Of a stretch of DNA of 64,000 nucleotides, positions 18,513-27,058 are shown in pieces. The stretch is taken from NCBI GenBank assembly GCA_034189195.1, contig JAXHVI010000179.1, forward strand, positions 1 through 64,000, read 5' to 3'. This DNA comes from Desulfosudis sp034189195 (GTDB lineage: Bacteria; Desulfobacterota; Desulfobacteria; Desulfobacterales; Desulfosudaceae). Below the pieces are notes generated by a model, which saw only the letters and a list, made by a program, of their open reading frames with translations, had not been told where the DNA came from and made no database searches. Within the stretch, counting starts at the first letter, position 1, and every line of letters begins with the position of its first letter. The translations under genes and the position numbers were made by a program.

Positions 18513-18785
18513 CTACACATCGTCCCGAAGCTTTTTGCCAGGTCTGAATTTTACAACGTTGCACGCCTTGATCTTGATGGGTTTGCCGGTCTGGGGATTT
18601 CTGCCGGTGCGTGCCTTGCGATGGGCCTTGGCAAAGGTGCCGAAGCCGACCAGTGTAACCTTGCCGTCCTTTTTCTTGAGCGCCTTTGTCACGCCGTCCA
18701 TGAAAGCGTCAAGGGCCTTGCCTGCGGCCATCTTGGAAATCTCTGCATCTGCGGCCATCTTGTCAATCAATTCAGCCTTTGTCAT
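18513..18785 (-). CDS. HU/IHF family DNA-binding protein
   Basis: A 90-residue nucleoid protein. It has the HU fold order and the signature VGFGTFAKAHRKARTGRNPQ for the beta-arm, with the arm-tip proline in RNPQTGKPIKI. ATG 18785 is preceded by GAGGAGAGG; longer in-frame starts lack a ribosome site and would exceed family length. It binds and bends DNA as a dimer. It stands alone between an HD-domain gene and the MFS fusion. Confidence 0.95.
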   Translation of the reverse strand: MTKAELIDKMAADAEISKMAAGKALDAFMDGVTKALKKKDGKVTLVGFGTFAKAHRKARTGRNPQTGKPIKIKACNVVKFRPGKKLRDDV

Positions 18786-18912
18786 GGTGTACACCTCTCC
18801 TCTAAAAATTGTTGTTGGATGGAACTCCCCCGGCATATGCGCCTGTGGACCAACGACGACAAACCGTTTTCCGGTAACAGCAATAACAAAACGCCGATTG
18901 CCTGTCAATACC

Positions 18913-19710
18913 CTATTTTAACGGCAACAGGTATCCGTAACGGGACCGGACCACCGTAAGCAACCGGTTGCCGATATCAAGGCCCATGTCGATGAACTGA
19001 GGGCCGTAGGCCTGCCCGGTGCGGGTGCGAAAGGTGGTTTTGATATCGGCAATCACCGCCATGGCCTTTGGATAATATCCCACGAACCGGGGGAGCGGGG
19101 GCGGCGCCATTTCAATCATTTGCCACAGGGTGTGGGTGAAATTATCCGGTCCCCACCGGAATTTGTCCGCGTCATAAAGGCTGCCGGAAACAATATGACC
19201 GGCCGGAGAGGGTGACGGCGGCACCGGTTTGAACGCCTCGTGGTGACGAATGGCAAAGGTCACCAGGTCGATGTCCGGGCCATTCAGCACACCGGCACGG
19301 GTCAGGTGCCGGTGTGCCACCCGGGCCCCTTCGACGGCATGGTCCGGAGCCCTCCGTGCAATGTCATGCAGCAGCCCCGCACAATGAGCCAGCAGCACAA
19401 GGCGGGTTGTTTCCGACGAAGAGCAGCCGGCCCGATCGGCCTCCACCGCAGCCACGGCGCCCGCGTCCAGGGCCACCTGCCGGGCATGGCCCAGGCCATG
19501 GCCCAGGTTGCCGGGGGACCGGGATCGTATCGTTTCAGCCAGCTCCCCCAGATAGGCACTGGCCTCAAGGGCCCGCCGGGAACGGGCCACGGCCACCGCA
19601 AAATCACGGTAAAAGTCCGGCTGCGGGCCGGCCTCCGCCATTTGCCGGGCCGCCTGCCGAAGATCGGCATAAATGGTTAAAAGCTCGCCGGCGTTCAGGT
19701 TATCCACCAA
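18913..19710 (-). CDS. HD-domain metal-dependent phosphohydrolase-like protein
   Basis: A 265-residue protein whose middle carries an HD-type metal site: HGLGHARQVAL, then LLHDIARRAPDHAVEGA with the His-Asp pair, then FAIRHHEAF and YDADKFRWGPDNF. These fit the H...HD...H...D order of the superfamily. The substrate is unknown. It overlaps the end of moaA by 11 nt and is the last gene of an M20 peptidase-gpgS-moaA-HD run, so it is probably co-transcribed; no functional link to molybdopterin is implied by the sequence. Confidence 0.75.
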   Translation of the reverse strand: MVDNLNAGELLTIYADLRQAARQMAEAGPQPDFYRDFAVAVARSRRALEASAYLGELAETIRSRSPGNLGHGLGHARQVALDAGAVAAVEADRAGCSSSETTRLVLLAHCAGLLHDIARRAPDHAVEGARVAHRHLTRAGVLNGPDIDLVTFAIRHHEAFKPVPPSPSPAGHIVSGSLYDADKFRWGPDNFTHTLWQMIEMAPPPLPRFVGYYPKAMAVIADIKTTFRTRTGQAYGPQFIDMGLDIGNRLLTVVRSRYGYLLPLK

Positions 19711-20692
19711 TGCACCACATCTCCCTGGGCAGACGGGAGCCGTTTTTTCCCACGGCGTTGTGGCCCCCCGGTTTCAGGCGCACCGCCTCCCGGAATATCG
19801 CCCGAATCTCAGAAAAAGACGCGCCGTCGCGCACCGGGCCCTTGATATCAACGGCCCGGTCGGACATCAGGCAGGGCCGCAGCCTGCCGTCCGCGGTCAG
19901 ACGAAGCCGGTTACAGGTTTGGCAGAAATGACGGCTCACCGGGCAAATGATGCCGATTTCTCCCATGGCGCCGTCAAGGGTAAACCGCTGGGCCGTGGAG
20001 CCGTCACCGGTGTCACCGATGGGCGCCAGGCGGCCGACACCGGCAATACGCGCCTGAATATCAGGGCCGAGCAGCGGCGCCTCGGCATCGGCCAGCCGGG
20101 TTTCCACCGGCATCTGCTCGATGAACCGGACGTGAACAGGCCACTTGAACACCAGCCTTGCAAAGTCGGCCACCTCGTCGTCATTGATGCCCCGCATCAC
20201 CACCATGTTCAGCTTCACAGGGGAAAACCCTGCCTTCAGGGCCGCCTGTATGCCCTTCCAGACCCGGTCAAACCGGTCATGGCCCGTGATGGTTTTAAAC
20301 CGCCGCCTGTCCAGGGTGTCCAGGCTGATGTTGATGCGATTGACGCCGGCCTTCCGCAGCCTGCCGGCGCAGTCGGCCAGCATCACGCCGTTGGTGGTCA
20401 GGGACAGATCCGTGATGCCGGCGATGGCTGACACATTGGCGATAAAATCACAGGCATCTCTTCGAACAAGGGGCTCACCGCCGGTGATGCGCACCTTGGT
20501 GATGCCCAGCCCGGCACCGGCGCCGATAATAGAAAGAAGCTCCTCATAGGTCAGAATATCGCCGTGAGCCAGCTTTTTTGCATACCGGGACGGGTTGCAG
20601 TAGATGCAGTTCAGGTTGCACCGGTCAGTGACGGAAACCCGCAGGTAGGTGATGCGGCGGCCATGGGTGTCGATCAGTAAATCGTTTCGCAA
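19700..20692 (-). CDS. moaA: GTP 3',8-cyclase MoaA (molybdenum cofactor synthesis)
   Basis: MoaA is the radical SAM enzyme that starts molybdopterin synthesis from GTP. The 330-residue protein has the N-terminal CX3CX2C cluster motif (VTDRCNLNCIYC), the SAM-binding GGEPLVR, and the C-terminal second cluster motif CPVSRHFCQTCNRLRLTADG. The C-terminal tail ends in GG as needed for the activating peptide interaction. Other moa genes are not nearby. It lies 9 nt downstream of gpgS. Confidence 0.95.
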   Translation of the reverse strand: MRNDLLIDTHGRRITYLRVSVTDRCNLNCIYCNPSRYAKKLAHGDILTYEELLSIIGAGAGLGITKVRITGGEPLVRRDACDFIANVSAIAGITDLSLTTNGVMLADCAGRLRKAGVNRINISLDTLDRRRFKTITGHDRFDRVWKGIQAALKAGFSPVKLNMVVMRGINDDEVADFARLVFKWPVHVRFIEQMPVETRLADAEAPLLGPDIQARIAGVGRLAPIGDTGDGSTAQRFTLDGAMGEIGIICPVSRHFCQTCNRLRLTADGRLRPCLMSDRAVDIKGPVRDGASFSEIRAIFREAVRLKPGGHNAVGKNGSRLPREMWCIGG

Positions 20693-20701
20693 GGGTCTGT
20701 C

Positions 20702-21679
20702 TCATTTTTGCTGTGAAAATTTCCGTTGATATGCCGCGATCTCCACCATGGGGGGGCGCTCCTTGAGGACCATGGTATGAATGTCCGGGACATGTTCGTT
20801 GTTGACCAGGACAAACTGGATCATCTCCTCAAACAGCCTGCGGGTCAAGGTGATGCGGCCCAGTTTTTCAATCCGGTCAAAAAAGGTTTTCATCACGGTA
20901 AACGCCATGCGGCCCAGGGCCTTGGTGTCCTGGTTCCGGTGGACCCGCTTGTCTAAGTCCACCTGGGCCATGACACCCAGGCCCCACTTTCTGTAAATAT
21001 CAAGAATCATGCCGGTCTCAATGCCGTAGCCGATGGGAAAGGGAATCTTTTCAAACACCGACCGGTAACCGGCATACTCTCCGGACAGGGGCTGAAGCAG
21101 CTGGGCCAGCTCGGGGAAAAAAAGCGAAAACAGAGGGCGCACCACCAGCTCGGTGACCCGGCCGCCGCCGCTGGCCACCACCTTTTTTTCATCCAGGGCG
21201 ATGGGCCGGTCGTAAAAGGCCTTGGAAAACTTGATGGTTTCGGTGGTGATCAGGGGGCCCACCAGGCCGTAAACAAACCGCGGATGGATGTTCTTGATGT
21301 CTGCGTCCAGGTAGACGAGAATATCTCCTTCGGTAACGTAAAGGGCTTTCCACAGGTTCTCCCCCTTTCCGGAAAACCGCTCCAGGTCCGGCAGGATATC
21401 GTCGGCGACATAGGTTCTGGCGCCGTAGGCCGCGGCCTCTCCAAGGGTGTTGTCCTCGGAGCCCGAGTCCACCACCACGATCTCGTCGATCAGGGGATGG
21501 CGGGACACCAGCTCCGACTTTAAAATAACGATCTCCTTGGCAATGGTCTTTTCCTCGTTGAGGGTGGGCAGGCAGAGGGAGATGGTCAGTCCTTTTTTCT
21601 CCTTGGCTTTCACCAGAGCACCGATATCGCTGAACGCGGAGTGGTGCAGGGTGTTGGTTTCAATCCAGGGCCGGTTCAT
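20702..21679 (-). CDS. gpgS: Glucosyl-3-phosphoglycerate synthase
   Basis: A 325-residue GT-A glycosyltransferase of family GT81 that transfers glucose from an NDP-glucose to 3-phosphoglycerate, the first step to glucosylglycerate. Visible motifs are the nucleotide-sugar region SLCLPTLNEEKTIAKE, IVVVDSGSEDNT, the metal-binding YLDADIKNIHPRF and the acceptor-site segment QPLSGEYAGYR. ATG 21679 has GGAG 6 nt upstream and is preferred over an upstream TTG. It overlaps the M20 peptidase gene by 20 nt. The product phosphate must be removed by a phosphatase; a histidine phosphatase gene lies 1.3 kb away on the other strand. Confidence 0.88.
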   Translation of the reverse strand: MNRPWIETNTLHHSAFSDIGALVKAKEKKGLTISLCLPTLNEEKTIAKEIVILKSELVSRHPLIDEIVVVDSGSEDNTLGEAAAYGARTYVADDILPDLERFSGKGENLWKALYVTEGDILVYLDADIKNIHPRFVYGLVGPLITTETIKFSKAFYDRPIALDEKKVVASGGGRVTELVVRPLFSLFFPELAQLLQPLSGEYAGYRSVFEKIPFPIGYGIETGMILDIYRKWGLGVMAQVDLDKRVHRNQDTKALGRMAFTVMKTFFDRIEKLGRITLTRRLFEEMIQFVLVNNEHVPDIHTMVLKERPPMVEIAAYQRKFSQQK

Positions 21680-22829
21680 CACACACTCCGTCGTCAATGG
21701 CCAGCATCACCCCCACGATCTGGGCGATGCCCCGGAACATGGGTTCGATCCGGATTTTCGAAAGCTCCGGCGCAAAGGACTCCTCACCGTAGGTGATGCC
21801 CAGGGTCACCGCCGGAATGTTTCTCGACAGAAAGGCGGACAGCTCCGACTCGCTGGGCAGGGCCACCGGCTCCAGCTTGAGCCGCTTCATCACCTCCACC
21901 GTGGCCTTGACCAGGGGGTGGCTGAACCGCAGCCGCGACGGCAGCTGTTCGCTGATGTTCTTCATTCGAAGATGCACATGATACTCATGGGCCAGGCCGG
22001 CCACGATGTCTTGAATGTCGGTGCAGACAGCGGTCACCATATCGGCATGATCGCTCTGAATCTCCAGGCTGAGCCGGGCCTCCAGGGCCGCGGTGCCGTG
22101 CTTGGTGCCGCCCCGAATCCGGCCTATCACCACCCGGGTAAGGGGCCGCTGGGGCAGGCGCAGTTCCAGAATCTGGTTGATCACCTCGTTTAACACGAGA
22201 ATGGCATTGGGCGGAGACTTGTGTTTAAGGCCGGCGCCCGGCGTGACGCCGCACTCGATTTCACAGCGCTTCAGCCCTTCGGAAAAATAGCTGATACGGC
22301 CCAGCTTGTGGCCCTCGATGCAGACAGCCCCGCGGATCGGGGTTCGCCAGTGGTCCAGCAGAAACCGGATGCCCTCCAGGTTGCCCTTGCCGATGGAGCG
22401 GACCACCCCGGCCAGCACGATGTCCGACGCAAAGGAGAGGTCCAGTACCCGAACAATATCGGGAAGAGATGCCAGCACGCCGATGCCCACGGAATTGTCC
22501 ATGATGCCGGGGCCGATGATGGTGTTTTTCTTGACCGTGTAGTTGTGATCCACATCCCGGTTCACCACCGTATCCAGGTGGGCCACCACGAACAGCGGCG
22601 GTTTGCCCGGGTCTTTCCCCTTGATAATCCCCACCGGGTTGCCCATGCCGTCGGCGGCGCACTCGATACCGGCCATGGAGAACCGCTCCAGCAGCATTTC
22701 GGCCCGCTGGGCCTCCTCAAAGGTCGGGGCCGGCACCTGGCCGGTGAGCACGATATTGGTGATAATCGTCTCCTTGATGGATTTGATTGTTTCTACAAAT
22801 AGTGGTATTTGATTGCTGTGCGGCATCAT
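21660..22829 (-). CDS. M20-type metallopeptidase family protein
   Basis: A 389-residue cytosolic protein with the M20/M28-like zinc-site pattern: VVAHLDTVV (first ligand His and the catalytic-site Asp), GPGIMDNSVGIGVL (bridging Asp), and CIEGH around the catalytic Glu region. A dimerisation-like domain follows (EARLSLEIQSDHADMV). Substrate preference is not deducible; it could be an aminopeptidase or an amidohydrolase. It heads the run that continues into gpgS and is divergent from the histidine phosphatase gene. Confidence 0.75.
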   Translation of the reverse strand: MMPHSNQIPLFVETIKSIKETIITNIVLTGQVPAPTFEEAQRAEMLLERFSMAGIECAADGMGNPVGIIKGKDPGKPPLFVVAHLDTVVNRDVDHNYTVKKNTIIGPGIMDNSVGIGVLASLPDIVRVLDLSFASDIVLAGVVRSIGKGNLEGIRFLLDHWRTPIRGAVCIEGHKLGRISYFSEGLKRCEIECGVTPGAGLKHKSPPNAILVLNEVINQILELRLPQRPLTRVVIGRIRGGTKHGTAALEARLSLEIQSDHADMVTAVCTDIQDIVAGLAHEYHVHLRMKNISEQLPSRLRFSHPLVKATVEVMKRLKLEPVALPSESELSAFLSRNIPAVTLGITYGEESFAPELSKIRIEPMFRGIAQIVGVMLAIDDGVCDEPALD

Positions 22830-22939
22830 TGTCTTTCCACCGGGGCTTGTTTGTCTGCGGGCGAACAGGCCGTTTTTACGGGTTCATGATGCCTGAAAAC
22901 CGCCCTGCCGTCAAGGCAAACGGGGCAACGGAGCAACGC

Positions 22940-23632
22940 ATGACAACGGCACAACCTTACGGTCTGGCCATGGCCCGCCTGCTGGCGGATCTTTACAACC
23001 GGCCCGGCATCTCCCGGCTGGTGGCGGTGATGCGCCACTCGGCCCGGCGCTATGCCGACCACCCGGCCGGCGAGCCCTTTATGGAGCTCACCGAAGAGGG
23101 AAAGGAGATCGCCCATGCCTGGGGAAAGGGCCTGGCCCCGGGCGCGCCGGTCTCGTTTTTCTCAAGCTTCATCGGCCGGTGCATCGAAACCGCCTACCTG
23201 ATCGACAAGGGTCACGTGGCCGCCGGGGGCCAAACCCGGCACACGGTCATTGAAAAAACCCTGTCTCCCTACTATGTAAGAAGCCCTCAACGGTTTCTGG
23301 AGGTGTGCAAAACGCTTTCCGATTTTTTTACCCAGTGGTTTGCCGGCCGCATTTCACCTGAAATCATTGATCCCCCCTCCGACATCGCCGGGCGAATGGC
23401 CGGATTCTGGCGCCACCGGCTGGACACGGGGAGCACCGGCGAAAAGACCGTGGATATCTGCATCACCCACGACTGGAACCTGTTCGTGGCCCGGGAGTAC
23501 CTGCTGGGCCTGGCCCACGACGCCCACGGCGATGTGGCCTACCTGGACGGCGTGGTGGTGTTTGAGGAAAAGGGGAAACGCTATATTGCCAGCCCGGACA
23601 GCGACCCCGCGGTCCTTCCGGACCGGCCATGA
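22940..23632 (+). CDS. Histidine phosphatase superfamily protein with RHS in place of RHG
   Basis: A 230-residue phosphoglycerate-mutase-like protein. The N-terminal catalytic motif is VAVMRHSARRYAD, where the usual RHG reads RHS. Later elements fit the family: FMELTEEGKEIAHAWG, SSFIGRCIETAYLI (a basic pocket residue) and the second catalytic His in CITHDWNLFV. ATG 22940 is chosen for its GGAG 6 nt upstream; the frame runs further 5' through the intergenic region. It is divergent from the M20-gpgS genes. A phosphatase role on phosphosugars is plausible but not shown. Confidence 0.75.
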   Translation: MTTAQPYGLAMARLLADLYNRPGISRLVAVMRHSARRYADHPAGEPFMELTEEGKEIAHAWGKGLAPGAPVSFFSSFIGRCIETAYLIDKGHVAAGGQTRHTVIEKTLSPYYVRSPQRFLEVCKTLSDFFTQWFAGRISPEIIDPPSDIAGRMAGFWRHRLDTGSTGEKTVDICITHDWNLFVAREYLLGLAHDAHGDVAYLDGVVVFEEKGKRYIASPDSDPAVLPDRP

Positions 23633-23693
23633 TCCGGCGCAACGGTCCCGACCCCGACCGACAGCAACCGGAGAATCACAAGGAGAATACGCC

Positions 23694-24128
23694 ATGACCC
23701 ACAGCAACCGCTCCATTGCCGAGCGCATGAACACCGACTTTCCCTGGCCTGTGTGGCTGGCCGGATGGGTGGCCCTGTTAAAAGGGGTGATATGGCTCTC
23801 CACCGACCCCAACCTGCCGGCCTCCCAGCTGACCGTTCTGGGCGTCAAACATGTGCTTTTCATGGTTCCGTTTGTCGCCTGCGCCTTTGGCGCCTGGAAA
23901 CTGCGGCGGTGGGCCGGGTGGGCACTGGTTGTGCTGTGCAGCCTGGAGCTGATCTTTTTCGCGGTCTATCCACCGGCTTTGAAAGCCCTGGCCTTTAACG
24001 ACATCACGGCCGTGACCCTGCTGTTTTCCGCCGCGGTCTTCGTGGTCAACGGGCCGGTGGGCGCCATTCTGATTCTGGCCCTGACACCGTCACTTTTCCG
24101 GCATTCAGAAACAAACGGCCGTTCATAA
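23694..24128 (+). CDS. Small integral membrane protein of unknown function
   Basis: A 144-residue hydrophobic protein with about four transmembrane helices (about residues 18-36, 46-64, 72-90 and 105-130). It starts at ATG 23694 after AAGGAG, 61 nt downstream of the phosphatase gene. I do not recognise a family or any catalytic motif. The longer open frame upstream overlaps the phosphatase in another phase and is not used. Confidence 0.65.
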   Translation: MTHSNRSIAERMNTDFPWPVWLAGWVALLKGVIWLSTDPNLPASQLTVLGVKHVLFMVPFVACAFGAWKLRRWAGWALVVLCSLELIFFAVYPPALKALAFNDITAVTLLFSAAVFVVNGPVGAILILALTPSLFRHSETNGRS

Positions 24129-24132
24129 ACGG

Positions 24133-24345
24133 GAGATCACTGGCCGGGTGGCCCTGGTGACCATTGACCGGCTGGATTTACCGCGCCGCCGAGGCCGAGC
24201 AGATGGGGTATGTAAGCCGTGTGTTTCCGGAAGGAACGCTTGTCGCGTCGGTCATGGCCATTGCCAAATCCATGGCCGCGTACGACCGTCAGTGCCTGCA
24301 GGAAACCAAGGAGCTCTCCAGCGCGCTGCTGAATACACTCGGCCG
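24133..24345 (+). pseudogene. Enoyl-CoA hydratase (crotonase) remnant with internal deletion
   Basis: Two pieces of a crotonase-fold gene lie side by side in different frames. Bases 24133-24175 read EITGRVALVTIDRLD, the usual first strand of the family. Bases about 24170-24345 read AAEAEQMGYVSRVFPEG and then MAIAKSMAAYDRQCLQETKE, which matches the C-terminal helices. The whole central catalytic part, roughly 150-200 residues, is gone. It has no own ribosome site and ends against the convergent dus gene. It is therefore a deletion relic, not a working enzyme. Confidence 0.65.
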
Positions 24346-24362
24346 CCGCTGCAAGACAATTC

Positions 24363-25343
24363 TCATGCCATATGACCGCCGGCCGCCAGGCGTTCCCTGA
24401 AATCAAAGACGGCGGCCAGAGCCTGGTCTTTTGTCTCAATCCGCCTGATCGACTCACGGAACAGGGTGCCGTGGGGCATGGCCCTGGTAAACCAGCCCAG
24501 GCGGCTGCGCATCACCCGGCAGGCAAGGGCCTCACCATAATGTTCCACCATGGCGTTGATATAGCCGGACATCACCTCAAAGCGGTGCTCCAGGGAAGGT
24601 TCCAAAAGCGGTTTGCCGGCCAGACAGGCATTGATCTGTTTAAAAATCCAGGGCGCCCCGATGGCGGCCCGGCCTACCATCACGGCGTCACAACCGGTCT
24701 GGTCCATCATGCGCCGGGCATCTTCCGGGAGAACAATGTCTCCGTTGCCGATCACCGGGAGGCCGGTTCGCTGTTTTAAGGCGGCAATCAGGGACCAGTC
24801 GGCCCTGCCCCCGAATCCCTGGGTGGCGGTTCGGGGGTGAAGGGCAACGGCGTTGACACCCCGGGCCTCGGCGATTTCGGCCAGGCGAAAGGCGTCGCTG
24901 CCGTCCGGGGTCCAGCCGCTTCTCATCTTGATGGTCAGGGGAATGGAGACGGCGTCCCGCACCGCCTGGATCACATCCGCGGCCAGGGGCAGGTCCTTCA
25001 CCAGGGCCGCCCCTGCTCCGGATTTTAAAATCTTTTTTACCGAGCAGCCGAAATTGATGTCGATCATGTGGGCGCCGGAGGCCTGGACCATTGCGGCGGC
25101 CCGGCCCATGACAGCGGGTTTTGCGCCAAAAATCTGAACGGCAAAAGGGGCTTCTTCAGGAGTGGTGCGCAGCAGGGTCCCGGTTTTCTCAGACTGGTAA
25201 AAAAGGCCGTGGCTGCTGACCATCTCAGAATAGACCAGGGCGCAGCCGGCGGCCTTGGCCAGCCGGCGAAAAGGGGCATCGGTAATGCCGGCCAGGGGAG
25301 CAAGAATGGTGCGGCCCGCCAGAAAAACCGGCCCGATTCTCAT
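24363..25343 (-). CDS. tRNA-dihydrouridine synthase (DusB-like)
   Basis: A 326-residue FMN-dependent TIM-barrel enzyme that reduces uridines in tRNA D-loops. It shows ILAPLAGITDAPFRRLA at the N-terminus, the active-site Cys in INFGCSVKKILKSGAG, the DGSDAFRLAEIAEARGVNAV strand region and IGNGDIVLPEDARRMM with the FMN phosphate site. ATG 25343 has GAGG just upstream. It is followed at the 3' end by the convergent crotonase remnant and preceded by an exported-protein gene in the same orientation. Confidence 0.93.
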   Translation of the reverse strand: MRIGPVFLAGRTILAPLAGITDAPFRRLAKAAGCALVYSEMVSSHGLFYQSEKTGTLLRTTPEEAPFAVQIFGAKPAVMGRAAAMVQASGAHMIDINFGCSVKKILKSGAGAALVKDLPLAADVIQAVRDAVSIPLTIKMRSGWTPDGSDAFRLAEIAEARGVNAVALHPRTATQGFGGRADWSLIAALKQRTGLPVIGNGDIVLPEDARRMMDQTGCDAVMVGRAAIGAPWIFKQINACLAGKPLLEPSLEHRFEVMSGYINAMVEHYGEALACRVMRSRLGWFTRAMPHGTLFRESIRRIETKDQALAAVFDFRERLAAGGHMA

Positions 25344-25379
25344 GAACACCTCGCGCTGGGGAATATGAATGAAAAAAGA

Positions 25380-26057
25380 TTACAGGACGCGAACCAGGTC
25401 CACCACCACGGTGGGGCTGCCCGGCGGGCCGTTGGGCCCTTCATATTTCACAAAAACGCCGTCGGTTTTTCGAAACCAGTAGTCAGCGCTCCACAGCGGG
25501 GCCAGCAGGCCGGGCAGGCCGATTCTGACCTGCTGGACCTCTGCCGGCTCGCCCAGCACCGGCCACCGGTCCACCCCCTTTTTCCGGGCCACCAGCCGGT
25601 GGGGTTCAAGGGTGGAGGGCCGCAGAACCCAGAACTCCAGCTTCTCGCCGCCGGAGGTCACAAAAGGGCGAAGACAGAGGGTCGTGGCCTGGTACCAGGG
25701 TCTGCCGTCGATGGTAAACTCACGGTTGACCGGCTTTCCCTGAAAGGTACCGGCAAGATGGATCACGTTGCCTTTTCTTTCCGCTCTCACATTCGTGTTT
25801 TCTTCCGGCCGGACCGTTTCCCAGCAAATGGTGGCAAAGTCGGCATCAATGGTGGTAACCGACTTTTCTTCCTTTTCCATGTAGACCAGCCGGGTCCGGC
25901 TCCCCTTTTCAAGGCGCCACTCCACGTCGATTCGGTCCGACTCCACGCATTGCAGATATTGATACCGCTCCACGCCAAAGCCGATCCCGCCGGCATACAG
26001 AGGAAGCCACAGGCCCAATGCCATCACACAAACCATCGGAATGAATCGCATTTTCAT
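25380..26057 (-). CDS. Predicted exported protein of unknown function
   Basis: A 225-residue protein with a signal peptide (MKMRFIPMVCVMALGLWLPL, cleavage near YAGG) and a beta-rich mature part including WYQATTLCLRPFV and EFWVLRPSTLEPHRLVA. The pattern resembles DUF3108-type periplasmic proteins in a general way, but I cannot assign it. ATG 26057 with AAGG upstream fits the signal peptide better than the more upstream start. It lies 36 nt before dus and is likely co-transcribed with it. Confidence 0.65.
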   Translation of the reverse strand: MKMRFIPMVCVMALGLWLPLYAGGIGFGVERYQYLQCVESDRIDVEWRLEKGSRTRLVYMEKEEKSVTTIDADFATICWETVRPEENTNVRAERKGNVIHLAGTFQGKPVNREFTIDGRPWYQATTLCLRPFVTSGGEKLEFWVLRPSTLEPHRLVARKKGVDRWPVLGEPAEVQQVRIGLPGLLAPLWSADYWFRKTDGVFVKYEGPNGPPGSPTVVVDLVRVL

Positions 26058-26167
26058 TAAAAACACCTTTCTGTGCTTGATCATTACTATACAGGCGATA
26101 AAACGCAGGGAGTATCATAGGGAACGCGGCGGCACGTGTCAATCCTGTTGTCGCCCGCCCGGAAAAG

Positions 26168-26196
26168 TTGACCCGGCCGGCTGTTTTGGCTACAGT
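26168..26196 (+). promoter_or_regulatory. Candidate sigma70 promoter of the CoA-binding protein gene
   Basis: TTGACC (26168-26173), a 17-nt spacer and TACAGT (26191-26196) lie 30 nt upstream of ATG 26227. Confidence 0.5.
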
Positions 26197-26226
26197 CTTT
26201 TGTCAGACCATCACAGGGGGCCTGAA

Positions 26227-26676
26227 ATGAACATTCAGTGCGAGGTGCCGGCCTGCAACGTGCCGGAAAAGGAGATTCGGGCGGTTTTAAAAAGCCACAC
26301 CACCGTGGCCGTGGTGGGCATCTCCCACAAGCCGGAGCGGGACAGCCATAAGGTGGCCGCTTATCTTCTGAGTGCCGGATACCGGATGGTGCCGGTCCAC
26401 CCTCTGCAAAAAGAGATCCTGGGACAGACCGTTTATCCGGACCTGGCCGCTGTGCCGTTTCCCGTAGAGATTGTCAACATCTTTCGACGACCCGACATGG
26501 TGGAGCCCATCGTGGACCAGGCCATTGCCGCAAACGCCCGGGTGGTATGGATGCAGGTGGGGGTCATCAACACCAAAGCCGCGCAAAAGGCCGAGGCGGC
26601 CGGGCTTCGCGTGATCATGAACAGATGCATCAAGACGGAACACATGAAGATGGTTGCGCAGGCAAAATCAGGCTGA
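26227..26676 (+). CDS. CoA-binding domain protein (YccU-like)
   Basis: A 149-residue single-domain Rossmann protein of the CoA-binding family: VAVVGISHKPERDSHKVAAY (nucleotide loop), VYPDLAAVPFPVEIVNIFR, VVWMQVGVINTKAAQKAEAAG and the C-terminal IMNRCIKTEH. The family is widespread and small, with CoA binding predicted from the succinyl-CoA synthetase-like fold; a physiological role is not established. It is monocistronic between a divergent exported-protein gene and a convergent zinc-ribbon gene. Confidence 0.87.
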   Translation: MNIQCEVPACNVPEKEIRAVLKSHTTVAVVGISHKPERDSHKVAAYLLSAGYRMVPVHPLQKEILGQTVYPDLAAVPFPVEIVNIFRRPDMVEPIVDQAIAANARVVWMQVGVINTKAAQKAEAAGLRVIMNRCIKTEHMKMVAQAKSG

Positions 26677-26773
26677 ATACCGCCCTTCGTGTTTCGCTTT
26701 CAGTCCTCTCTGGCCCCGCTGCCCGTCGACGCTACGACTCCGCAAAAAAAGCCGGTCAATACCAGGCGGGCTT

Positions 26774-26816
26774 GAATATTTCATTTATACCTGTCGAAAA
26801 ATTTCATGAAATATTC
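26774..26816. repeat. Inverted repeat between convergent genes
   Basis: GAATATTTCAT (26774-26784) and ATGAAATATTC (26806-26816) form a perfect 11-bp stem around a 21-nt loop, directly before the end of the zinc-ribbon gene. It may act as a weak bidirectional terminator, but there is no clean T-run. Confidence 0.45.
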
Positions 26817-26819
26817 GAA

Positions 26820-27005
26820 CTAGACCCCGCCCTCCAGCTTGCACTGGGTAAAGTCGATCTCCTGGCCGCACTTGTCGCATTTGTGGGGCCGGTCAAACTC
26901 GTCGGAAAAAATCTCCTTGGGCTCCCCGCAGTTGGGACACTGGCAGCCAAAGGACTTCAAGCTCTTAAACTGTTCAAACCCCGGGCAGTGCTGAGGTGTG
27001 GTCAT
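26820..27005 (-). CDS. Small zinc-ribbon/rubredoxin-like protein
   Basis: A 61-residue protein with two metal-binding pairs, CQCPNCGEP and HKCDKCGQE, and a further Cys at each end (QHCPGF and TQCKL). The start at ATG 27005 follows AAGGAGG. It lies 53 nt downstream of the desulfoferrodoxin gene in the same direction, so an electron-transfer or metal-binding role in oxygen defence is plausible. The spacing of the cysteines resembles zinc ribbons more than classical rubredoxin, which has a longer segment and conserved aromatics. Confidence 0.75.
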   Translation of the reverse strand: MTTPQHCPGFEQFKSLKSFGCQCPNCGEPKEIFSDEFDRPHKCDKCGQEIDFTQCKLEGGV

Positions 27006-27058
27006 AACGCCCTCCTTGTCTCTGCCGGCGGCGACAAACGATCCGCCGGCCAGGCAGT

